A stretch of DNA of 64,000 nt from Methanobacterium sp. (GTDB taxonomy: Archaea > Methanobacteriota > Methanobacteria > Methanobacteriales > Methanobacteriaceae): contig JASEIM010000002.1 in NCBI GenBank assembly GCA_030017655.1, positions 1 to 64,000 on the forward strand. The letters run 5' to 3'. This document shows, one piece after another, positions 16,186 through 25,524 of the stretch; the stretch's first letter is position 1; each line of letters opens with the position of its first letter. Both the position numbers and the translations under genes were made by a program. The notes beneath the pieces are model-generated. The model worked only from the letters and a program-made list of their open reading frames with translations, had not been told where the DNA came from and searched no databases.

Positions 16186-18462
16186 ATGATAGAAAAAACT
16201 ATAAAAATATTGAATTCAAGAAAATGGTATAAAAACCGGCTGGCACATATAGAGCTCTTAAAACCTCAAAAACCAATATATGGAGATACTAAAGCTATTT
16301 TACCCCAATATATAAAGAACTACTTGCAAAAGAACAATATCAAACTTTATAAACACCAGTGTGATGCAATTGATCATCTAAGAAGTGGAAAAAATATAAC
16401 CATAACCACTCCCACTGCCTCAGGTAAAACCCTCGCTTTCAATATTCCGGTTTTCGAAAAGTTAATCCAAAATAATAAAGCTTCAGCCCTGTACATTTAC
16501 CCTGCAAAGGCCCTTGCAAATGACCAGCTTAAGTCAATGAAAGAACTTGAAAAATACTGTGGAACTAAACTGAATCCCGCAGTATATGATGGAGATACCT
16601 CCAAAGAACAAAAAAGAAAAATAAGAAAAGAATCAAGGATAATTATAACCAATCCCTATGAACTGCACAATGTATTACCATGGCATCATCAGTGGGAAAA
16701 TTTCTTAAGCAACCTTAAATTTGTTGTTATAGACGAAGCACATCAGTATAGAGGAGTTTTCGGTTCCAATGTAGCTTTTTTAATAAGAAGATTCCTGAGA
16801 ATCTGCAATTATTATGGTTCCAATCCTCAATTTGTTCTGTCAACCGCCACACTTGCAAACCCCATTGAGTTTAGTGAAAAATTAACAGGTCTCAAATTTG
16901 AGTTAATATCCCAAGATGGCTCTCCAAAAGGAAAAAAACATTTTATATTTTATAATCCATATTTTGACGGTGCAGGAAAAACTACCACCCATGTAGAATC
17001 CCAGAATTTATTCCAATTATTCATACTTAACAATTTACAAACTCTCTGCTTTACAACCTCGCGAAAAATGGCTGAATTAATTGCCAGGCGTTCCAAAAAG
17101 GAAATTTCTCAAATAGATGATGCACTGGCTGAAAAGATCTCGGCCTATAGGGCTGGCTATCTGGCAAAAGATAGGCGTAAAATAGAAAATCGACTTAAAA
17201 ATGGTGAAATGCGAGGAGTAACCGCTACAAATGCCCTGGAACTGGGCATTGACATTGGATCACTTGATGCTGTTGTAATTTCAGGTTATCCAGGGACCAT
17301 AATGTCCACTTGGCAGCAGGCAGGTAGGGCAGGTCGGGGAACTGATGATTCAATTGTAACTTTTGTAGCCTTTCAAAATCCCTTGGACCAGTATTTTATG
17401 AAACATCCCGCAGTATTTTTTGATAAACCCCATGAACATGCAATTATTGATCTAACAAATCCCCATATTATTGAAGGACATTTAATGTGTGCTGCAAAGG
17501 AAATGCCAGTAAACCCTAAGTTGATTAAAATTGACTTTGAATCCTCACTCGATGATCATATTAAATCACTGGCATCCAAAAAGTTAATTGAAAAATCATC
17601 AGACACATGGGTCTATTCAGGTACAGATTATCCTCCATTTAAAGTTAATTTAGGCAGTATTTCTTCTGAAATTTTTAAGGTATATAACAAGGGAAAACTT
17701 CTTGAAACAATGGATAAAAGACAGGCATATACCGAAGCGCATCAGGGAGCTGTGCTTATTAATCAGGGCGAAACTTACGTCGTGTATGACTTTAATTTAG
17801 TCACCAATACCATTAAAGTAGCTAAAAAAGATCTGGATAGCCATACCAGTGTCCAGAAGGATATTGAAATTAAAATAATTAAAGAAATTAACCAGAAAGT
17901 GATAGGAGACCTGAAAATATCATTTGGAGAGCTTAAGGTAAGTGAATCTTATCCCAAATATAAGGTAATTGATAAAAGTCAGGTGGTAAGCGTTAGAAAT
18001 CTTAATTTACCCCCAATACAGTTTAAAACCAAAGGACTATGGATTACTTTGCCCCAGAGCATTAAAGACGGGCTTAAATGTGCTTTATCAGGAGAAAACG
18101 TATTTGAGGGTGGTATTCATGGCCTTGAGCATGCTATGATATCCATAATTCCATTCCATGTTATGTGTGATAGATTTGATATTGGGGGTGTTTCTACACC
18201 AAACCATAAAGATACTAAAATGGCAACAATTTTCATTTATGATGGATTTGAAGGTGGCGTTGGATTAACTGAAAAAGCATATGAATTAATTGAAGAAACA
18301 GTTCAGATGACCTACGAGCTTGTTAGAGATTGTACATGCGATGAGGGCTGTCCAGCATGCATATATTCACCAAAATGCGGTAATGACAATAAACCACTGA
18401 ATAAGGAAGGTACTATCTTTATAATAGAACAATTGCTTGATTTAATGGGAATAGAAAGGTAA
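16186..18462 (+). CDS. COG1205-type DEAD/DEAH helicase with C-terminal cysteine cluster (MrfA/Hrq1-like)
   Basis: A 758-residue superfamily 2 helicase. Visible are the Q-motif region YKHQCDAIDHL, Walker A TPTASGKT, YIYPAKALANDQ (motif Ia), DEAH in VVIDEAHQYRG, STATLANP (motif III), and motif VI QQAGRAGRG. The C-terminal domain carries the HGLEHAMI motif and the metal-binding cysteines of CTCDEGCPACIYSPKCGNDN (DUF1998). Bacterial MrfA of this family works in repair of mitomycin-type DNA damage; eukaryotic Hrq1 is related to RecQ4. A small SWIM zinc-finger gene follows 47 bp downstream. Confidence 0.88.
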   Translation: MIEKTIKILNSRKWYKNRLAHIELLKPQKPIYGDTKAILPQYIKNYLQKNNIKLYKHQCDAIDHLRSGKNITITTPTASGKTLAFNIPVFEKLIQNNKASALYIYPAKALANDQLKSMKELEKYCGTKLNPAVYDGDTSKEQKRKIRKESRIIITNPYELHNVLPWHHQWENFLSNLKFVVIDEAHQYRGVFGSNVAFLIRRFLRICNYYGSNPQFVLSTATLANPIEFSEKLTGLKFELISQDGSPKGKKHFIFYNPYFDGAGKTTTHVESQNLFQLFILNNLQTLCFTTSRKMAELIARRSKKEISQIDDALAEKISAYRAGYLAKDRRKIENRLKNGEMRGVTATNALELGIDIGSLDAVVISGYPGTIMSTWQQAGRAGRGTDDSIVTFVAFQNPLDQYFMKHPAVFFDKPHEHAIIDLTNPHIIEGHLMCAAKEMPVNPKLIKIDFESSLDDHIKSLASKKLIEKSSDTWVYSGTDYPPFKVNLGSISSEIFKVYNKGKLLETMDKRQAYTEAHQGAVLINQGETYVVYDFNLVTNTIKVAKKDLDSHTSVQKDIEIKIIKEINQKVIGDLKISFGELKVSESYPKYKVIDKSQVVSVRNLNLPPIQFKTKGLWITLPQSIKDGLKCALSGENVFEGGIHGLEHAMISIIPFHVMCDRFDIGGVSTPNHKDTKMATIFIYDGFEGGVGLTEKAYELIEETVQMTYELVRDCTCDEGCPACIYSPKCGNDNKPLNKEGTIFIIEQLLDLMGIER

Positions 18463-18509
18463 ATAATGTTTTAAATAAATGTAATAGAATTCTCGATAAG
18501 GGGCATATC

Positions 18510-18767
18510 ATGGTAAACAGGATGAATGAAGGGTTTAGATTATATAAAAAAGGGAATGTAGAAATTGAATTATTTGATGATGATTTAATGATATTTAATG
18601 TAATGGGCTCAAGAAAAGAAAAATATCAAGTTAGTATGAATGAAAATATGTGGATGTGCGATTGCGATGACTATCAGTTCAGAAGTGAGAGAGAGCCAGG
18701 TAGTTTCATTTGCAAGCATCTCTGGGCTGCTTTTTTTGAAGTTATGGAAATGAAAAATGAAGGTTAA
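18510..18767 (+). CDS. SWIM zinc-finger protein
   Basis: An 85-residue protein consisting essentially of one SWIM domain: CDCDDYQFRSE...FICKHLWAAFFEV supplies the CxCx(n)CxH zinc ligands. SWIM domains bind DNA or proteins and are often fused to SNF2 helicases. Here the domain is free-standing and directly follows the COG1205 helicase, so it may serve as its accessory subunit. The start has GGGGCATATC upstream, a moderate ribosome binding site. Confidence 0.8.
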   Translation: MVNRMNEGFRLYKKGNVEIELFDDDLMIFNVMGSRKEKYQVSMNENMWMCDCDDYQFRSEREPGSFICKHLWAAFFEVMEMKNEG

Positions 18768-19166
18768 TTACTGTTATTTATAAAACAACTGTAAACTCTC
18801 CTTTGATAAATTTAATCAATAATCAAAAATATTATTTAAATAATATAGAATTTAAATCCTTAAAACTTAAATAGTTCTTTTTAATGTATTTTTTTAACTT
18901 AAATTCCCCTAATAATTAAATTAACTAATTTAAAGGTTTATTTAACAAATTTAAATTTATTTATGTATTTATTATGTGTTTTTTGAATTTTTATTAGAAT
19001 TAGAAACCGTTTTTTCTTATATTCCTTTGATTATTTTTATTATAGCTCATATAATTTAAATACTTCTTCTTTAAAGTACATCAAATTTAAGGCATAAAAT
19101 GCATTAAACGACATAGTTATACTTATGAAAAACATAATAAAGAATATAGTTTTATGAAGAGGTGGT
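18768..19166. other. AT-rich gap without a recognisable gene
   Basis: About 400 bp of very AT-rich DNA between the SWIM protein and the secreted protein. It contains several TATA-like stretches (for example TATAATTTAAATAC near 19048) that probably serve the gene at 19167. No open frame with a ribosome binding site and no strong inverted repeat were seen. Confidence 0.5.
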
Positions 19167-19601
19167 ATGATTAAAAGGAAAGCATTAATTTTAGCATGTA
19201 TTGTGCTTATTGCATGTGTTGCTGTAACTGGTTATCAATTTAAAGACAATAATCAACTACTCGAACTAAAAAATTCTTTACAAAATCCCACTAATTCAGA
19301 TGTTAATGACTCCAGTAAAGCTGCAAATCAAGAACAGCAAAATAATTTACAGGAAAACGATGATGATCAAAATACAGAATATAAAAGTTCTAAAAATAGT
19401 ATAAAGGATTCTAATTCTCAATCAATTGCAGAAAAATATATAGAAGAACCTGGAGCAGTAGCAGGAAAGCCAAAAAGGATTAAAATTGGTGGAAAGCAAA
19501 CTGACGTTGTTCCAGTTTTATCCAAAGGCAAACAGGTGGGTGAAATACACATAGATCCTGAAACAGGTGAAAATGTTGGTGGTGCTGGAGGAGCACCTTA
19601 A
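19167..19601 (+). CDS. Membrane-anchored secreted protein with PepSY-like C-terminus
   Basis: A 144-residue protein. Residues about 4-22 (KALILACIVLIACVAVTGY) form a signal anchor. Residues 25-85 are low complexity, rich in N, Q, S, D and E. The C-terminal 60 residues (AEKYIEEPGAVAGKPKRIKI, then KGKQVGEIHIDPETGENVGG) resemble half of a PepSY-type domain and end in GGAGGAP. GAGGTGG precedes the ATG. It faces the histidine kinase gene tail to tail with a 1-bp gap. Function is unknown; it probably lies outside the membrane. Confidence 0.6.
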   Translation: MIKRKALILACIVLIACVAVTGYQFKDNNQLLELKNSLQNPTNSDVNDSSKAANQEQQNNLQENDDDQNTEYKSSKNSIKDSNSQSIAEKYIEEPGAVAGKPKRIKIGGKQTDVVPVLSKGKQVGEIHIDPETGENVGGAGGAP

Positions 19602-19602
19602 A

Positions 19603-22600
19603 CTATTTTATTTTTAAGGGTATTGTAAAATAAAAAGTTGAACCCTTTCCTAATTGTGATTCGACCCATATATGTCCTCCGTGTCTATCAATAATCCTTT
19701 TCACAATGGCAAGTCCTATTCCTGCACCCCTATATTCTCCAATAGGGTGTAATCGTCTGAATATTTCAAATATTTTGTCAGTATATTCCTGCTCCATTCC
19801 AATACTGTTGTCGCTAACTGAAAAAACCCATTCATCTTCACTTTTTTGTGCTGAAATATATATTTCAGGAGGTTCGTCTTCTTTACGGAACTTAATAGCA
19901 TTACCAATTAAATTCTGAAATACCCTCGTTATTTGATTGGGGTCTGCAAAAATATCGGGGAGAGGATCATGATTTATTACGGCTTTATTTTCATCAATAG
20001 ACACGCTCAGATTATTCAATGCTATTTCAAGGCTTTTTTCAACGTTGAAGACTTTGAAATCCCCTCCTTTTGTTCCAACGCGTGAATATTCAAGTAATGC
20101 TTGAATCATTTCTTTCATTCTTCTTGATCCATCAATCATAAATTCAATGAAATCATCAGCATCCTGGTCTAACTGACCTCCATATCTCCTTTTCAAAAGT
20201 CCGGCATAACTGCTAATAGCTCTAAGAGGTTCTTGAAGATCATGAGAAGTGATATAAGCAAATTGTTGAAGTTCATTATTAGAACGTGTTAGTTCTTCAA
20301 TGGTATCTTTAAGCTCTTTTTCAGCTTTTTTACGTTCAGTAATATCTTTTGTTATAGCTACAAATGATATGGGTTTTCCATGAGCATCTTTAATAATATT
20401 TCCAGAAATTTCTGCTGGAAATGATTCTTTTTTATCTTTTGTAAACAAATTAATCTCTAAATGAACGATTTCCATATTTAATAACGATTTTTGCACTACT
20501 TCTACTAATTTACCACGATCTTTTGGATCAACTAATTCAAAAGCATTTAATCCTATTATATCATCCTTTGAGGAGACTCCGTACATATCCACGGTTGCCT
20601 GATTACATAATATTATATTTAAATCTAAATCTGTCACAGTAATAGAATCTGGCGAAGATTCAATAGTTGTTTTTAATAATTCTTCACTTTCTTTTAAAGC
20701 TAATTCAGCTTTTTTACGTTCGCTAATATCACGGGAAATTGCGAGAATAAAAGTTTTTCCACCTAATTCAAAAAGATGATTATTATTTTCTACGGGAATC
20801 CTTTCTCCATCCTTAGTTAAATGAACTATTTCAAATCTGGCCTTTTTCTTCTTCTTCAATTCTCTTGCATTTTTTGGTACATCTTCTAATCTTTCAGGGG
20901 CAATTATATCCAGAGGGGTCATGTTTAAAAGTTCGTTCTTACTGTAACCTAACCTCTGGGATGTAATATCATTTACCTCAACAAATTTACCAGGTAATCC
21001 ATTTTCCTTTAGCTCAACCAGCGTTATCATATCATCTGCTTTGTTGAATAACTCTCGAAACTTCTGTTCACTTTCTTTTAATGATCTATAAGTCTTTTCC
21101 AGCTCTTTTGTGCGCTTTTGAACCTGTAGTTCAAGATTAATCCTCGCATTTCTTAACTCTTCTTCTAATCTTTTATTTTCAGTTATATCACGAGTTATAC
21201 TTCCATACATTATTCCTTTCTCAGTTTTTATAGGATAAATGGTGCTTTCAATAAATCTCCTTTCTCCATTGGGACGCTGAATTTGTCTTGCTAATCTATA
21301 ATCATGATGGATTTCTCCACTGTTCCTTAAATTTTTTATTAAAATTGATTTAATTCTCTTATATGCCTCAGGAGTTTTTCTTTCTTCAACTGAAACCCTA
21401 TACACAAAATCCCATAGAAACGAACCCAGCATATCTTCTCTTTTAAGTCCCGTAATTTCTTCCATGGCACGGTTCCATTCAATAATGGCTTTTTTCTCAT
21501 CAATTAACATTATCCCATCATATGATTCTTCAATAGTTGTTCTAAATTTTTTCTCGCTTTTCATTAGATCTTCTTCTGCTTTTTTACGATCTGTTATGTC
21601 GTGAGCAATGGCCAAAACTGATTTCACCCTTCCTTTTTCATCAAATTCTGGGATATTGTATGAATAATAGTATTTAACCCCCTCTGGTGTATTTATTTCA
21701 AATTCAAATGTTTTTGTTTTTCCAGTTTTAAATACTCCTTTTAAAAGATTATCAACTTCTTTAGCCAGTTCTTTAGATATTCCAAGTTCTGCATGCGTTT
21801 TACCAATATAATCCTCTTCTTTTAATCCTGTCATTTTTGTTCCTGCAGGATTTATAAAAGTATGGCGCAGATTTTTATCAAAACGAGTGATGGCATCTGG
21901 AGAATGTTCAATTATGGTTCTTAGTTCTTCTTCTCTTTCTTTTAATTTATTTTCATTCTTTTTACGCCCAGTAATATCTAAAAAGGAGGCTATACTCCTT
22001 TTAGTGCCCGGAATCATGGAAACATTTGCAAGTATATCTTTAATTTTCCCATTTTTATCAATAGCTTGAAATTCATATCTTTCTGGAACACTATCTGCGT
22101 TAATCCTCCGCATTTTATGGTATTTTTTCATATTCATTAGTTCCTCTTCATTCACCACAAATTCTGTCCATTTTTTTTTATTTTCCACTTCTTCTCTGGA
22201 ATATCCAATAATTTTTTCTGTTTCTTCGTTCATCAAAGAGATTGTCATGTCTTCCTCTATAATTATGAAAGCAATTCCCGTATTTTCAAAAATAGTTCTG
22301 TATTTATTTTCAGAAGCTTTTAATGCACTTTCAGATATCTTTTCTTCTGTAATATCCCTTGTAAGCATTATAAATAATTCTCCATCAGGAGAGAACGTTG
22401 TAATAAAAAGATATTTATTTAAAGGCTTAAAAAACCTTTCAAAGTTTTTTCTTTTTTTATTAGAAACCACTTCATTTGCTATTTTAATGTAATAAACCGA
22501 ATCTTCAGCATAGATTTCATTTAAAGATTTACCTACTGCTTCTTCTAAATTTGTTATTTCATTCAGTACTGATTTAGAATTAAAATACATAACTTGCAAG

Positions 22601-22737
22601 TCAACAATATTTCCTCCCCTATTACGTATAATTTTGTAAATAGAAACTCCTTCATGCATATTTTCAAATATATCGCAATAACTCCCGGTTTCTAAACAGA
22701 GTGGTGGAATAAATCCTCTGCTATCTCGTTCCATCAT
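19603..22737 (-). CDS. Cytoplasmic sensor histidine kinase with six PAS domains
   Basis: A 1044-residue kinase with no membrane segment. Six PAS/PAC units lie at roughly 22-130, 145-262, 268-390, 395-530, 560-685 and 690-810, most ending in the DIT(E/D)RKKAE linker; a coiled coil (about 525-560) separates the fourth and fifth. The HisKA domain holds the H-box ITSHDLQEPLRAISSYAG; the ATPase domain has the N-box NLIGNAIKFR, a G1 box reading DNSIGM in place of the usual DNGIG, and the G2 box GAGIGLAIVKRI. It probably senses redox or small ligands. No response regulator is adjacent. Confidence 0.9.
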   Translation of the reverse strand: MMERDSRGFIPPLCLETGSYCDIFENMHEGVSIYKIIRNRGGNIVDLQVMYFNSKSVLNEITNLEEAVGKSLNEIYAEDSVYYIKIANEVVSNKKRKNFERFFKPLNKYLFITTFSPDGELFIMLTRDITEEKISESALKASENKYRTIFENTGIAFIIIEEDMTISLMNEETEKIIGYSREEVENKKKWTEFVVNEEELMNMKKYHKMRRINADSVPERYEFQAIDKNGKIKDILANVSMIPGTKRSIASFLDITGRKKNENKLKEREEELRTIIEHSPDAITRFDKNLRHTFINPAGTKMTGLKEEDYIGKTHAELGISKELAKEVDNLLKGVFKTGKTKTFEFEINTPEGVKYYYSYNIPEFDEKGRVKSVLAIAHDITDRKKAEEDLMKSEKKFRTTIEESYDGIMLIDEKKAIIEWNRAMEEITGLKREDMLGSFLWDFVYRVSVEERKTPEAYKRIKSILIKNLRNSGEIHHDYRLARQIQRPNGERRFIESTIYPIKTEKGIMYGSITRDITENKRLEEELRNARINLELQVQKRTKELEKTYRSLKESEQKFRELFNKADDMITLVELKENGLPGKFVEVNDITSQRLGYSKNELLNMTPLDIIAPERLEDVPKNARELKKKKKARFEIVHLTKDGERIPVENNNHLFELGGKTFILAISRDISERKKAELALKESEELLKTTIESSPDSITVTDLDLNIILCNQATVDMYGVSSKDDIIGLNAFELVDPKDRGKLVEVVQKSLLNMEIVHLEINLFTKDKKESFPAEISGNIIKDAHGKPISFVAITKDITERKKAEKELKDTIEELTRSNNELQQFAYITSHDLQEPLRAISSYAGLLKRRYGGQLDQDADDFIEFMIDGSRRMKEMIQALLEYSRVGTKGGDFKVFNVEKSLEIALNNLSVSIDENKAVINHDPLPDIFADPNQITRVFQNLIGNAIKFRKEDEPPEIYISAQKSEDEWVFSVSDNSIGMEQEYTDKIFEIFRRLHPIGEYRGAGIGLAIVKRIIDRHGGHIWVESQLGKGSTFYFTIPLKIK

Positions 22738-23172
22738 ATATACTTCCAGATAAATTTATGAGATGATAAAGTCCATTGTATTATTATTTATTAAGTTTAT
22801 AATAATTATTTTTTTAAACCCCCTTCCTGAAAAAAATTATATTTTTCATTCAAAAAATGAAGATAATTTTATAATTATCAAAAATTAAAGATCTATAGAG
22901 TTCTATATAGGGTAAATAATTAATTCATGTAACTTTTGTTTGATTTTATTTCATAATAACATCTAATTTATATTTTAATACCATATTGAGGAAATAAAAT
23001 GAATTTGATTGTTCAATTTAAATTATATCTAATGTTTTTATCCAAAGGAGGAAAACATGTAAAGAATTTCCATTAAATTTTAGTTCGTTAAACGTTGATA
23101 TGACGAAATTAATTTAAAAATAAAAATTTTTTATGTAAATCCAAATCCATAGACTTAAAAATTATCTATTTA
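22738..23172. other. AT-rich gap upstream of the histidine kinase
   Basis: About 435 bp between the divergent kinase and the remnant at 23173. A short frame at 22999-23073 (24 codons) has no ribosome binding site. A GGAGG at 23046-23050 leads to no plausible frame. Promoter elements for the kinase are expected here, but none stands out. Confidence 0.4.
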
Positions 23173-23368
23173 TTGCTCAATCTTCATCTCCCTAGTTTTT
23201 ATCCTTCTAATGACTTTTCTAAAATTGAAATTAATAAAACACCTGCAATTATAGATGATACTTCAGATTGTGTTCTAAAAGCACTTGAAGACACCGGTAA
23301 AAATAGTTGCAGCTGCTGAGGATGGGATGAAAAAAGAAATTCATAATAAACTAAAAAATTATTTCTAA
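23173..23368 (+). pseudogene. Short gene remnant
   Basis: Reads as a protein tail in two frames: FSKIEINKTPAIIDDTSDCV then LKALEDTGK, followed by a one-base shift in an A run near 23300 to IVAAAEDGMKKEIHNKLKNY, ending at TAA 23366-23368. The amino-acid composition looks coding, but I cannot assign a family and there is no start signal. It may be the 3' end of a lost gene. Confidence 0.35.
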
Positions 23369-23432
23369 ATATATAAATTTGTTTAAAATAAAAAACAATT
23401 AATCTATTTAAACAATTATATGGTGAAAAAAT

Positions 23433-24209
23433 ATGAAATTAAACTGGAAATTATTTATAATTCTATTAATTGGATGCATCTTTGGATGGTTTGCTGTATT
23501 ACCCTATACTCTGACTCTCCAAAGCAGTGCACTCCAAAATTTACCCATAGAACTTTCTGTACTATTAACAGTACAGTTTATTCAAAGTTTAATAATATCC
23601 GTAATTGCCATCTTTGTAGGTCTTTACTTTGCAAAAAAAGTTGGATTTGGCCTTCCAATACTTGAAGGGTGGCTTGAAGGCAAACCTGTTAAAAAATACT
23701 TTATATCAATTCTCCCCATATCAATCATTCTTGGAATTATAGCCGGGATTTTAATAATTGGATTAGATTACCTATTTTCATTAGCAGGAGCTGTGATTAA
23801 TGTTACAGGAAGTCAGCTTACTCCTCCCGCATGGCAGGGCTTTCTTGCATCATTTTACGGGGGAATAAACGAAGAAATATTACTTAGATTATTCGTGATG
23901 ACTTTACTTGTCTGGATATTCTTTAAAATTAAGAAAACCGAAACTGGAAAACCAACAAAAATAGGAGTATGGCTTGCCATCCTTTTAGCATCAATTTTAT
24001 TTGGAGTTGGTCATCTACCGACTTTAGCATCAATTACAGCGCTAACTCCAATTCTAGTTGCCAGGACAATTATTTTAAACAGTATAGGTGGAATTATTTT
24101 TGGATGGCTTTACTGGAAAAAAGGACTGGAATCAGCGATGATAGCACATTTTTCAGCAGATATTGTTTTACACGTGATTCCTGCATTATTAATTGGCGCT
24201 GTTTTATAA
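23433..24209 (+). CDS. CPBP-family intramembrane glutamic protease
   Basis: A 258-residue membrane protein with about seven hydrophobic segments. The CPBP/CAAX-protease motifs are present in order: EEILLRL (EExxxR, about residue 148), FGVGHL (FxxxH, about 190) and HFSADIV (about 242). Family members cleave within membranes; in archaea substrates are generally unknown. ATG 23433 follows GGTGAAAAAAT. A second, unrelated copy of this family lies at 55696-56577. Confidence 0.85.
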   Translation: MKLNWKLFIILLIGCIFGWFAVLPYTLTLQSSALQNLPIELSVLLTVQFIQSLIISVIAIFVGLYFAKKVGFGLPILEGWLEGKPVKKYFISILPISIILGIIAGILIIGLDYLFSLAGAVINVTGSQLTPPAWQGFLASFYGGINEEILLRLFVMTLLVWIFFKIKKTETGKPTKIGVWLAILLASILFGVGHLPTLASITALTPILVARTIILNSIGGIIFGWLYWKKGLESAMIAHFSADIVLHVIPALLIGAVL

Positions 24210-24284
24210 AAAAATATTTTTTTCTTTTTTATTAGAATAATTTTTGAAGTAAATAAATCAAAAAAAGAGTTTTAAAGGGATTAA

Positions 24285-25307
24285 TTAAAGAAGTTCTTCC
24301 CTTAAATCAATAGTATCTTCAAGATCAGGTCCTGTTGAAATTATAGTTACAGGAACTCCTGTTTCTCCTTCAATCTCATTAACGAACTTCTTAACTTCAG
24401 CTGAGAGCTTTGAATAGTCCTTTACCCTTTCACATTCAGGGAATATTTTGTCAACACATGTTAAAGCAATCTGGGTTGCCCCGTTTATCATGCAGGATTC
24501 CTTTGCCAGATCCATATCAAAGGTTCCCACTCTTCTTCTACGACCTGTAACTGTTCCATATTCTTCAAGACCTTTTTTTTCTGCCTCTTTCTCAGAAATT
24601 TCCGTTTTAAATGGTCCTTCACCAACACGAGTTATGTATGATTTGAAAACAACTATAACATCATCAACTCTTGTTGGACCAATACCAACATCGGCTGCAA
24701 AGGTACTTGCAGTTGTATCTTTACTTGTTACAAAAGGATAAGTACCATAATAAAGTGAAAGGCCGAAACCCTGGGATCCTTCAATAAAAACATCCCTTTC
24801 ATCATCTAATGCTTCATTTACTTCTTTTGGAACATCAGTTATGTAATCTTTTAATTCTGGGAAATCTTCAGCTCTTTTTACTGTTCTATTTACCCTATCA
24901 GCATTTGCAGGCCCGCATCCTGTTCCAGTACTCCCTATTTTTTTAGCAAGGTAATCTGAAGATTTATCCCGTTCTTTATGTTTTTCTTCAATTATTGCAC
25001 ATCTGTAATCAGCAAAAGTTCTGCCCTTAACATTATATTTATTTAAATAATCAAGTTCATGCATAAAAACGCCAGGATCAACAAGCACTCCGGCCCCAAT
25101 AAGTAATTTTGCACCAGTGTAGAAAAATCCAGAAGGAGTTAGCCTTAATCCATATTTATCTCCCTTAAATTCCACAGAATGTCCTGCATTAGGACCTACT
25201 CCTGCTCTTGCTATAATATCAGGTTTATCATTGTAACAGAGATAAGTGATACATTTTCCTTTACCTTCATCTCCCCAGGCGCCACCGACCAATATACTAC
25301 ATGTCAT
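24285..25307 (-). CDS. purA: Adenylosuccinate synthetase
   Basis: A 340-residue enzyme that condenses IMP and aspartate with GTP in AMP synthesis. The N-terminal GGAWGDEGKGKCI is the GTP-binding loop; GVGPNAGHSVEF, GSTGTGCGPANADRVNR and GSQGFGLSLYYGTYPFVTSKD are catalytic or IMP-binding segments. The protein is about 90 residues shorter than bacterial PurA, which is normal for the methanogen/archaeal short form and is not a truncation. It is the last gene of the minus-strand block, separated by about 220 bp from the peptidase gene. Confidence 0.93.
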   Translation of the reverse strand: MTCSILVGGAWGDEGKGKCITYLCYNDKPDIIARAGVGPNAGHSVEFKGDKYGLRLTPSGFFYTGAKLLIGAGVLVDPGVFMHELDYLNKYNVKGRTFADYRCAIIEEKHKERDKSSDYLAKKIGSTGTGCGPANADRVNRTVKRAEDFPELKDYITDVPKEVNEALDDERDVFIEGSQGFGLSLYYGTYPFVTSKDTTASTFAADVGIGPTRVDDVIVVFKSYITRVGEGPFKTEISEKEAEKKGLEEYGTVTGRRRRVGTFDMDLAKESCMINGATQIALTCVDKIFPECERVKDYSKLSAEVKKFVNEIEGETGVPVTIISTGPDLEDTIDLREELL

Positions 25308-25524
25308 TTTTAGTTCTCCATATTTCTTTGCCTCTCATACTTTGGGAAGCCTTAAATAAAAATCTTTCCATTATGTTATTGGTTTGAAATTCTAAATAAA
25401 TATTCTGTCAATTATATATCTAATATTTTTGACTGAATTTTCTTATACTCTCCCCATTAACAGATTCATGGAAAAAATGAACCTAAGATATGTTAAATTT
25501 AGTATTAGGAGTATTAATTTTAAT

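Noticed and set aside
22999..23073. 24-codon frame near a GGAGG motif
   Set aside because: The GGAGG is inside the frame, not before it, and no conserved content is seen.
24285..25307. PurA about 90 residues shorter than bacterial enzymes, possible truncation
   Set aside because: Short PurA is the normal form in methanogens; all catalytic motifs and the C-terminus are present.
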